DNA of 64,000 nucleotides, from contig JBBMNZ010000001.1 of assembly GCA_037954325.1 (NCBI GenBank), positions 5,324,374 to 5,388,373 on the forward strand, read 5' to 3'. Below the pieces are notes generated by a model, which made no database searches, was not told the DNA's origin, and saw nothing but the letters and a program-made list of their open reading frames with translations. Origin of the DNA: Fistularia commersonii. Taxonomy: Eukaryota > Chordata > Actinopteri > Syngnathiformes > Fistulariidae. The translations under genes were made by a program, and so were the position numbers. Below, in pieces: positions 48,151 to 58,700 of this stretch (position 1 is its first letter; each line of letters opens with the position of its first letter).

Positions 48151-48731
48151 GTGGGAAGTTTGGGGAATCCTGGTCTGGGGTGCTCAGAATCCCTTCCAGG
48201 AGGTCCGGGACCGCAGCATTGTTAGAATGGTGGAAAAGCCGGAGCAGCTGTTTCCCGAAGTATGGGATCTTCTGTCCGCTGTGCACCTTAAGGTGGAGCG
48301 GTACCGGAAACCCAGGCGGGTACCGGGGGTCCAGGCAGTATAGCAGGGTAGATGAGACCGGGGTATCGCTGCGTCACAGTATACGGTGTGAGCTGATAAC
48401 GCTAGGTACGCTAGTTGCGTTAGCTCGGGCAGCTAACAAAGCACATGGCACCGACTTTGAAGACTGAAAGGTGAAAAAGTAATTTGATTTATTTTTAAAA
48501 ATAGTGAATAAATACAGTGTTAATGAAGTTTGGAAATGTCGCCACCGCAGCAAATATGCAAAAAAAAAAAAAAAAACGCTCTGCTTCCGGCCCTCAGCGC
48601 CCCCCCGTGTCCAGATGTTGCACTATTCTGGGATATCACACATCAGGATGGTGGACACATCAACCTTATCAGATACTTCACATGTTAATTATTGATCTGT
48701 TTTTTTTTTTTTCTTTTTTTTTCTAACATAG

Positions 48732-48860
48732 ATAGGTGACTCAGTTCCAACCGAAAGCCTAAAAATTTCTAGCGGCTTAGACTTCGATCTGGACTGTGAG
48801 GTGTTCAGTGACCCCACGGTCATACCGGGAGAAACATGCTCCGAAAAGAATGTCACGTCA
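48732..48860 (+). other. Unidentified exon-like open frame
   Basis: A long polypyrimidine tract ends in 'ctaacatag' and is followed by 129 bases (43 codons, phase 0 at both ends) open in one frame and then by GTGAGC. The translation is acidic, begins IGDSVPTESLKISSGL and contains two cysteines. I do not recognise the protein. It is not part of known podocan or SCP2 proteins. It could be a real exon, an exon of a lost gene, or chance. Confidence 0.3.
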
Positions 48861-48865
48861 GTGAG

Positions 48866-50330
48866 CAAGCCCCCCCCCCCCCCCTCATTGCCTCACACAC
48901 ACACACACACAAACACACACATTCACTGCAATTAGATGTCACTGTCAACTTGGCCCTGTGCATGGCAGGCCCTGGGTGTGTGTGTGTGTGTGTGAGATTG
49001 TGTGTGACGATGGGGGGGAGGGGAAGGGGGGTCTTCCGTGTTTCCACTAAGCGACCTGCTTCCAGACTGCCACGCTGGTAGTTTTTCCAGTGTCGGTGGA
49101 AGGAGCGCGGCTCCAAACACGAAAGTGTTTACTAGTGCTGACCCACATTCCTCCGCAGCCCTGACTCACCCCTCTGGTCTCGCTGAGGGAGAGGAGCGGT
49201 ATGTAAGGGGGGGGCTTAAACTCTTCTTTTGCTGTTTTTACAGTGCGACAGGACCCTGAAAGAATCCAGATAAATGCAATAAATCTCTCCATTCCCCCCC
49301 CCCCCACTTCTTCATCAAAGTGTATTTTTATTTTGGGTTCGTTTTTTTAAGAGGAGACTTTAAAAGCGGCGCCTGAGTCAGCTGATCTGACGCCAAATTT
49401 CCAGCCATCTAACTGTAAATATTGTCACTCCCCCCCCCCCAAGTCTGGACTCAGACAACCAACTAGGTGGCCCAACAGCAAGCGTGACAGGGGATGGTGC
49501 TGGATCAAGCCATGATGCGTTCAGGGTCCTCAATGTCAGGATCTTTTTGGTCCTACTATCAATCGGATCTTCTTAAGGCTCGATAACTCGTCCCTGCTCT
49601 GTCGCCACGGCGACCCTGACCGGGATAACATGTGTGACCCCGTTTTTAAGTTACATAACACGCAGCGGCGGCGGTGGTGGTGGTGGTGGTGGTGGTGGTG
49701 GTAGGGCCCGGCCCTACTGCCCGGCGCTGGAAGTGATTATCTCCTGCAAAGATGTGCTGAGGTGTGTGTTTTCCGTGCGCGGCTCGGCCAGATCGAGAAG
49801 TTTCAAAGCTGGCGACTGAAAAATATCATCCAAACAGGAAAGGAAAAGAGCAATAAATAGATTTTTTTCAGTGAGGACACGGGAGGATCGGTAGAGCAGC
49901 AGCTGAGAGGTGTTCAGGGACACCCCGATATTATAAGCACTCTGGGTGTGCTTGGAACCAGCAGGAGAGCTGCGCTCAGTGGAAAACAAGATGAAAATGG
50001 GATTAGTTTCTGCAGGAGGCGGGGCGGCGGGGTTAGGCCATGGACACTTTTCCTGGAGAATGAGACGGTTCTCTGGAAACGCCTCGGAACCGACGTCTTC
50101 GAGGGTTTTGATTGGAAAGTGAGGTTAAAAAAAAGGGTGTTTTGGGGAGAAGCTGCCGTGGTGACACAATAAGTCAGAACCAGAACCAGCCAGAGGAGCT
50201 GAATCCTGGGTGATAAGGTCACTACGAGGTCACTGTGTCGCCATTTTTGTTTTGCACATAGTAAGTCACATGATTAATACCTGCATCGCCTGCTTATTAC
50301 AGATAATTTCCTGCGTGCTATTGTATTTAT
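48866..50330. other. Spacer with low-complexity tracts
   Basis: Contains a C run (about 48869-48884), short CA (48894-48919) and TG (48976-48994) tracts, further C runs (about 49296 and 49430) and a clean (GGT)n trinucleotide tract at 49664-49702. No gene is supported; the open frames here follow the repeats. Confidence 0.5.
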
Positions 50331-51074
50331 AATACCGTATTTTCACGACTATAAGGCGCACATAAAAGTCTTGGATTTTCATTAAAATGTGCGGCGCGCC
50401 CTATGGTGCAGTGCGCCCTGTGTGTGTTGTTGTTGTAAGGCGGACGTAGTAGAGAACACCATGCGAACGTTAAAGAAGGAAGTGCGGGCGTTGATTGTAT
50501 ATAAAAGAATGGGTGTGTGCGTTATGCAGAACATCGTTGTTTTAACGACGCACAATAGGGTATGAACAGTTTCGCTAAGAGTGGAAGGCAGCGCCGGGCG
50601 AGTTACGCCACGATTTTGCAAACGGATCGTAGATGCTCGGGCTAACGTGTCGGCTGGCACCGTTGTTCAAGCTTTCCGAGGAGCCGCCCGTCACGGAAAG
50701 CGACTCTGACAGTGAAGAAAGTGAACCTGGCATGTTCGATGGAGCTTTTCAAATCAGAAACAGAGGATGAGGACTTCGATGGGTTTGATCGATGACAATT
50801 ACCGGTTAAAATGTGAATACCAAACTCAGTTTTGCTCCCGCTTCATTTTTAAATACGCCCAGTTGTATGCTTGTGTGTGTGTTGTTGGAAGGCGGACGAA
50901 GTAGAGGACACCAAGAGAACGTTAAAGGGTGAAGTGTGTGTGTGGATTGTATATAAAACCCGCGCCCTATAATCAGGTGCGCCTTATGTGTGTGTTTAAA
51001 TACAGTAATGCCACACATTACTGAGACTGCGCCTTTTAATACAGTACGCCTTGTGGTCGTGAAAATACGGTATT
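50331..51074. mobile_element. Non-autonomous DNA transposon with 31-bp inverted ends
   Basis: The ends at 50331-50361 and 51044-51074 are inverted repeats with three mismatches over 31 bases; each starts AATACCGTATTTTCACGAC. Inside, a block of about 85 bases occurs twice in direct orientation (about 50418-50505 and 50872-50958). A decayed Ser/Glu/Asp-rich coding stretch at about 50690-50790 may be the tail of a transposase. The superfamily is not certain; the 'cgactataaggcgcac' end belongs to elements widespread in vertebrates. Confidence 0.8.
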
Positions 51075-52450
51075 AATATATACATAATGTATTTATTTAT
51101 TTCCATTTTAGATCATTTCTACCTCATTTCTAATTTCAGCTGTTTCTTGAACAGATTTCTTGGATAGTTTTATGCCATTTTAACAGATTTTTCAAGTGTT
51201 TTCTCGTTTTGTTTTTGGATAATTCAAACATTTAAGGCCCTTAAAAAATTCCTGGTGAGTTTTAGGTCATGGATTTTCTGTTAATGTTGTTTATTTGAAA
51301 AGACTTCACAAAATTTTAAGGATTTTTTTTTTCTTTTTCAGTTTTTTTCTTTGTATATTAAGTATTTTCTTATTTTTCTTATGTTACAGATAATTTCCAA
51401 CTAGTCACTCACTGCTCGCTGAATTTCTAAATGACTGTGATTTTCATTTTTTTTTTTAATTTTATTGGAGATATTCTTGTGATTAAAAAAAAAAGACTTC
51501 TAATGATTTCGACTTAAAATTGTCTTTTGACATTTTTCAGACTCTTTCCAGGTCTATTAAAACTTTCAAAGTTTGAAAACTTTTTACATTTTTTTTTTTA
51601 ATTCAGTCATTCATTGTAGATTACCTGGTATTTTTTTCTAGCTGGTAGTGGAGAACATTTCAGCAGTATTAAATTTCTGATGATAGTTTACCACTGATTT
51701 TTAGGAAATGTCTTTCTTTTGGCGGGGGGATATATCTTGGTATTTCAAATATTTTAGCCATTAATTAAAAAAAGTTTTCATAATTTCCTGGGGGATTTGA
51801 GCTGATAGATAAGACTTCTTATATTTTTCTTATTACTTCATAATTTTCTGGGGGATTTGATCTGATGAATTATATTTATTATATAATTTTGTTATATATA
51901 TTATATTATATATATATACTTATGTTTTTTTTTTCTCTACAAGACTTCCAGACATTTATCAGTTTTCATTTCTGATTGTTATGAAAATTTTGACGACAGA
52001 TTCTGAAGTTGGACGCCGCATTATTGCGCAATGATAAATCGCTGGATAAATTGATAATAGACTGACAATAACCAGAAAAGAGTGAAAACACCACATATCA
52101 CAATCACACTCGTGGATTTTTTTTTTTTTTTTTTTTTTTCCAGAGATAACCCCCTGTAACTTTTTTTACTCTTCCCCCTGACAGCTGCAGCTGACGTCCC
52201 CGACAGAACTTGAAATCGTACCCCCACCGCCACCATTCTTGGAATTAACCCGACATTTTTCCCAGGGCAGTGTGTGTGTCGTGTGTGAATGAGAGCTCTT
52301 TTCTGGGAAATCTGAATGTGTGACACCCCACACTCCAGGGAGGAGGAGGAGGGCATTCTCTGTCTGCACAAAACCAAATCTCTTCCGAGTCCAACATCCT
52401 GGAGACGTCCAGGATTTCTTGATTTCCTGGAATACCTGGAACAGATGTTA
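51075..52450. other. AT-rich spacer
   Basis: Strongly AT-rich with many T runs, including about 25 T at 52117-52140. No gene or recognised element. Confidence 0.5.
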
Positions 52451-52456
52451 CCACTC

Positions 52457-52474
52457 AGGTTACCATGGTAACCT
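52457..52474. promoter_or_regulatory. Perfect palindrome, RFX X-box-like
   Basis: AGGTTACCATGGTAACCT is an 18-base perfect palindrome whose core GTTACCATGGTAAC is a symmetrical X-box. Confidence 0.5.
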
Positions 52475-52632
52475 GCCACCTTCTCTGATCTGCCGTCAAT
52501 CAGCTCAGCTAGATTTTTTTAGAACAGTAAACGTCCAAATGAAGAAAAAAAAACACCACTGAGTCAGGCATCACGGCGACGCCGTCGCAGCATCGCCACG
52601 GCGCCAGGCGTCATGGCAACGGCACCAGTAGG

Positions 52633-52830
52633 GTTAAGAATAAGAATAAGAACAACTTTATTTATCCCGGAAGGAAATTGTTGTGCCAGAGTTTCAAGGA
52701 AAACATAACGATAATGAATAATAGTAGGACGGAGGGAGAGTAAGAAATACAAATAAAACTGTAAAGTGTCAAAGTCAGGGCTATAAAGTGTTTTAAGGTC
52801 TTAAAAAGTACAAAGATTTGAATATTCCCT
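52633..52830 (-). mobile_element. Retroelement 3' end with hexanucleotide tail, copy 2
   Basis: Inverted relative to 39460-39691 and sharing 'acactttatagcc', 'tgactttgacacttta' and 'caatttccttc.gggataaa' on the minus strand, with a short (TTCTTA)n tail now at the left side. Confidence 0.75.
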
Positions 52831-53067
52831 TCGGCTGATGGAAGAGGAATTAAAAAGTCTGATTAAAAAGTCAGGTAGGTTCTCTTTCCAGGTTCTCCGT
52901 GTTCCAAGTGGAGTCTCCAATGTTCTTCGTGTCCTGAGTCTCTGTATTCTCCTTCAATGTTTTCAATGTTTTCCAGGTTTTTCGTGTTCTCCCGCCTGGA
53001 TTCTCTTCAGGTTCTCCCGTTTCCTCTCGCAGGTTTATAGAATACTAAAAAGCGCCATGGGTGTAAA

Positions 53068-53155
53068 ATGTTCGGGTGATCGACAGCTGACCCGTCCAGG
53101 TTAGACGCCGACTCTCGACACAAGGGCGGCTGCGATTGGCTCCAGAGCTTTCGCA
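53068..53155 (-). repeat. L2/SINE-like remnant
   Basis: 'gatcgacagctgacccgtccagg' followed by 'gcgattggctcc'-type text, the reverse of the family words seen at 1207-1345 and again at 56878-56990. Confidence 0.4.
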
Positions 53156-53374
53156 ACACAAAACCGACATTTTTCCAGAGTCATTCACGGGGAAAAGGTC
53201 AAAGGTCAAATGCTCCACGGTCACCAGCGGGGTCAGAAGGACGGGTGATCATAAGAAACGCCGGTTTGAAGCGGGAAGTGGACAAAGATCGATGGATTTC
53301 GACTGTTCGCCTGAAACGGGAACTTTTTAACACTTTGAAAACGACACCAACATGAAGATGAGAGGAGAGAGCAA

Positions 53375-53385
53375 GTGTGTGTGTG

Positions 53386-53426
<41 letters not shown>

Positions 53427-53472
53427 CTCCTGTTCAGGTTAGAGCAGCCCCCCCTTGCCCTCCAACCTGACA

Positions 53473-53517
<45 letters not shown>

Positions 53518-53644
53518 AGCGAGCTACTACCCCCTCCCCCACTTGAAAAAACTTATCGTGCACGATGAGCGGGAGCAAGTGCACCGACTGCTTTTCGCGG
53601 CTTTTCGTTTTGTGGCCTTGCGCGTGCGCGTGCGCGCTCCCCGG

Positions 53645-53685
<41 letters not shown>

Positions 53686-53977
53686 CCACACACACATACA
53701 CATTTCCTCTATTCAAGTTGTGTTCCGACTTGCAGCGTCTCCTTTCCTTGCTGACGTGTGTGTGTGTGTGTGCGTGTGCGTGTGCGTTTGTGTGTATGTT
53801 AGGAGGGGGGGGGGGGGGGCTTTTTCCGAGCCGCTCCAAAACAAAGCGTCTCTTCAGCTTCGCGCTTCCTATTATGCAACTCCGTACGTACCTGAAGCTG
53901 CGCACACGCAGGGACGCGCACATGCACGCTCTGACATCCATAGTGTGTGTATGCGTATGCATGTGTGTGTGTGTGTG
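53375..53977. repeat. Microsatellite cluster
   Basis: Within 600 bases: (TG)n 53375-53425, (CA)n 53471-53518, (CT)n 53647-53680 with CA 53681-53701, (TG)n 53756-53798, a G run at about 53803-53819 and (TG)n 53943-53977. The TG and CA arms are inverted relative to each other. Open frames here are repeat-driven. Confidence 0.95.
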
Positions 53978-54647
53978 CCCCGCCTGGTACGACACGGCGC
54001 CTCCCGCTTTCATCAATCAACTCCGCTTGCAGTGCGCGTCCCCGCCCGCCCGCCTGCGCGCTCCCGCGGCCCCGGCAGAAGACGCGCCTGCAGAGATCTG
54101 ACCTGACCGTCGGTGCGGAGGAGCGGGACGGGAGTCTCTTCCCACGCCTTGGCGTTTTCTGGAATTCTCCCCGGACCGTCACGTTTTTTTTTTGTTTTTG
54201 TTTTTTTTTATATTCTCCCTCCTGGAGCGGGAAGTTTGCGCTTTTTTTCTTCTTCTTCATTTTATTTCAATTTATTTTACTTTCTCTCCAATTATCCGGT
54301 TGCTGCATCAGTTGCATGACCGTGGAACCACATGTAATTTAGAAAAAAAAAAAAAATTAAAAAAGGATTTAATTTTTAAAAAAAGGAAAAAATATCAAGT
54401 TAAGACGCTATTGTTTATTAACTGTTTATTAACTGTTTGTTACCACGTAATAGTGAATAGGTAATGAGAACAGGGGCAACAGGGAGAGGGAGAAACTTAT
54501 CTGAAATATTCCTATCTGTTAAACCCCTGATTCCTCCAGGGCTGGGGAGTTAAGGTACCAAAAAGTAGCAACCCGCAAGTCTTCCTGCAAATTTTCAGGA
54601 ATTCCACTTTTCTTTTTTTCTTTTTGTTTTGTGTTTTTTTTTTTTTT

Positions 54648-54679
<32 letters not shown>

Positions 54680-54799
54680 TTATTTCTCCCTCTTTTTCTA
54701 TTTTTTTGTCATCACTACATTTCCTTCCTCACAGTCATTTTTAGACCCCGTCATTTACATCACAGAAAATTGATAAGACTGATTTTTTTTTTCCACCTT

Positions 54800-54832
<33 letters not shown>

Positions 54833-55478
54833 GTGAGATCACCCGTATTTTAAGGTAGGTTAAAAAAAAAAAACCAGCAAGTTATTTCACAACTCAAATG
54901 TTTATCTATAATTTGTTATTTTGCTGCTGCTGATGATGATAATAATAATGACACTCTTCCCTTTATTCAAGATTTTTAGCGCTAACAGTTATGGCTCAAT
55001 TAAGACATACCTATGCTTGTTTTTTATTGCATTGATTGGAAGTTTGCGTACATGTGGGATTTGTTGTCTGGAATTTTGATCGTGGGATGAAACCGGAAGC
55101 TGGTTTCCATGACGAAACTTTGTTCAGCAAAGTTTCAGAAACCTCTGAGCCCGGAAAAGCTGCACCTCTTTTTTGTTTTTAAAGCGACGTTCAAGAAAGC
55201 ACATACATTTTAGAAGCAGTTTTTGGGTGTTTGTAGACAGAAGTCCGTGGCTCAGTCTTTACACACCGAGGATTTATGAAAGACACAAAAAGGTTATTTG
55301 AGGACTTTCAATTGTCTGATTATTACACACCCAAACTCACACACACACACACACATTGTTGTACAAGAAAGTCACAGTCTGCAACTTTGACAGCTGCACA
55401 TGATCTGGCAGAATCAAGAAAAGGGAGAGGAACTGTGAGAAACACAAACAGGGATGTAGAGAAGTATCTTTAGAGGGG

Positions 55479-55529
<51 letters not shown>

Positions 55530-55769
55530 GTGTGATGGAAGAGCAGGTAGCCTTTAATAGCAGTGGTGATTGCAGATCCGACTTTGGGATGACCGTCGGT
55601 TGATGGTTTCACGTTGTGGGGCGGTGGTCTGGTCCTGGTCTCAGTTCTGAACCCGGTCTGGGTTGCGTGGGTCTGGAGTTGATCTTTATGGGTTGTAACC
55701 CCCGGATACGGGTAAAAACAACCGAGCATATCGGTCACACTTGTACGGCAGGACCGCCGAAGCGTGGAC
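53978..55769. other. PODN upstream region
   Basis: A CpG-rich piece at 53990-54180 could be a promoter or 5' non-coding exon. After it come T runs (54180-54840), and (TG)n at 55482-55534. No coding exon is recognised before 55770. Confidence 0.4.
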
Positions 55770-58700
55770 ATGGCCGTCCCCAGGCACGCCGTCATGCGGG
55801 TCCTGAGCGTGCTGCTTTGGGCCTGGACGCTGGTGCACTGCCGGGCCGCTCCTGGACCAGGAGAAGAGGAGGCGGCGTTGAAGAAAACCACGCCGCCGGC
55901 CAAACCCGAGCCGACCCCGTGCCCAGCGGACTGTAGCTGCACGGCCGAGGGTGCGGTGGACTGCGCGGGAGTCGACCTCACCGAGTTCCCCGCCGGGCTG
56001 TCGGATAAAATCCGCCACCTCTCGCTGCAGGTTCTCAATACGGCCACACACAAACACAAACACGTGCGTGCACGTGGACTGGGCCAGTGCGTGAAGATTC
56101 ACCGCCTGTGTTTTGTCTCCCGTCGCCAGAATAACAACATCGAGGAGGTCACTGCTCAACACATTTCCCATCTGTATCAGCTGGAGACGCTCAACCTGCA
56201 GAACAACTGGCTCACCACGGACGGTAAACACACTCCCGCTCCGCTCTTCAGGTGGTTCCACTTCCTGTTTGTTCCTCGTCGGGGGGCCCCGGGGCCAACC
56301 GGGCACCAGGAAGCGGTTGGGTTTGATCGTCATCCCTCTGGAACCCGTGGTTTGTCCTTTAGCAGCGTAGCCGTGACTAAATTCTGGCTCTGGACTAAAA
56401 CGGACGTGGGTTTCATCCAACCCCCTGTCTTGTCCCCGTGGCAACGGGCATCCACGTTACCATGGTATTTATCTGCTCCGCCTCTTTTACTACCTTTTGT
56501 TCCGGACCGATCCATCGGCCGGTGTCCAGTTTTTCTGTGAATTTCTGTACATTAACAGTAAATTGTTAATTATAGGATGTGGATAATAATGACAGTAAAT
56601 AACAATAAACTGTTAATTGTAGGATGTGGATAATAACAACAGTAAATAACAGTAAACTGTTAAAACTATAAAACTATAATTCACAGTAAATTGTTAATTA
56701 TAGGACGTGAATAATAATAACAGTAAATAACAGTAAACTGTTAACTATAGGATGTGAATAATAATAACAGTAAATAACAGTAAATAACAGTAAACTGTTA
56801 ATTCTCTCAGGACGGTTGACAGTTTTTTTTTGTTTTTTTCAAATTTTTATTGAACAATAATAGTATTAACAGATAATCGGGATGATTGACAGTTGACAGG
56901 TCCAGATTTAGCCCCACCCCTTTCAGTGCAATGTCAGCTGGGATTGGCTCCAGCGTTGCCACGACGCCCCCAGTACAGGCTAAGTGGTCCATCTGGTTGT
57001 TATTTTTTTATACATTTTGATCGTATTGAGTGGCTCCCGCCAATGTAAAGGCATGTTTCTTCTAACTTTTTTTAAAAAAACAAGTCTTCATAAATGTTCT
57101 GACCTCTGGTGTCGTCGGGGCTGGTGAAATAACGGGTATCACCAGAGGTGTCGTCACTGAGTCGCAAGAAATTCCCGTCAGATTTCAGCATTTTGTTTAT
57201 CTGCTGAAAATTTTGTTCACTTTGAATTCTTCCGGGAGGTACATTTTCAGCCACAGCAGGTTTCAGTTTGGCTCCTTATTTATTCTCTACTATTGATGTT
57301 TTAAACAAGGCCCTCACTGGGAGCACAAACTTTAAAGTTTAAAGTGGGGATTAAAGTGATTCATTTTCAACAGAAATTAAAAAGAACTTTCATACTTTCT
57401 GTAAAAAACAAAATTTATGATTTTTTTTTTGAAGGCAATACTTTCCCCCTCTTTTTTAACCTTCCAATTTTGTGAAGTTGTTTTAGAATTAATAGAAAAA
57501 GTTTTTTTTTTCAAATCTCAAAATGTGTTTCAGATTATATTTCTGGGAGGAGGCTGAGCCAACGTTCCAATGTGGTTACTTAAAAAGTAATAAAAAAGTT
57601 TTTTCGACTTTACACCAGATCATTTATTTCCCTCTTATTACACAAATTTATTCAGAATACCAATTTGTGTCATGTATAAATGATTTTTTTTTTTTTCTAT
57701 TTTGAGCTCTTCTGTGGGTGGTATGTAATCCTGCACTCACTGGTCTTAGTATACTCTCAAAAAAAAAAAAAAAAAAATTAAAGCTCCAAAAGCTCAACTG
57801 TCCTGTCAGATTTAGGGGTAGTTCAAAGTGAACCTCCTCCTTTTCACACTAAAACCTAAATAAGAAGTCAGAAGCAAATCATTTTTATTTATCTTTTCGA
57901 CATTTTATGACCCATCTCCTTCAAGAAGTTCACTGTCATTCTGTGAAGAAGCTCCAGGAGTCTTGGGGTTTTGCAGGCCGCTTTCTGGACCTGATGACAG
58001 CTCGAATCCCCAAACACACACCCACACACACACCCACATACATGTCTGGCTCAAACATATATGTCATAATGAAGTCCCTTTCCATCTCAGTCTCAACATG
58101 CCGAGTCCAAGATGTTTTCTGGAAAGATGTTTCCTATGTGGTTCCAGGACTGACCTGCAAAACACGCTGTAAAACTTAATTCCTCCAGCCTCATTGCTTG
58201 GCCTCATCCGAGGCTGTAATCCCGAACTCCGTGAGGTAATGTAGCGTCATGGCAGACCAGCTAACAAACATAAAACAACCCATAAATATTGTAGGCACAG
58301 GTGCTGGTCAAAAAGCTGTAGTCCATTAAGTATTGCGGAGCAAATTTTCCAATTCAAAACTATAATTCAAATACCACCTGGATGGTAAAAGTCCAGTATT
58401 CGACGACAAAACAAGCCGTAGCATCGTTCCATCTTTTCTCTGGTGCGGATTTGCTAATTTGACTCGAATGTGTTTTCCAGGCATCGAGGAGGAGGGTTTC
58501 GAGATGCTGGAGGAGCTGGCGTATTTGTACCTGGCCAATAACAAAGTGAGTCGCACCAGCTGTCCGGTTGCAGGGAGAATAGGGGGGATTTTTGAAGTGC
58601 TCGCTAAGCCTCGAAAAGATACCCGTTCTGCTTTAATCCATAGACCGCATTATAAAGGAGAGAGATCTAAATGAACATCTAATCTCACCACCGCTTTCGG

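Noticed and set aside
53327..54342. Several long open frames on both strands
   Set aside because: They consist of translated TG, CA and CT microsatellites.
55337..56444. Minus-strand open frames of 240 and 252 codons over the PODN first exons
   Set aside because: Antisense to PODN exons 1-2 and partly encoded by a TG repeat.
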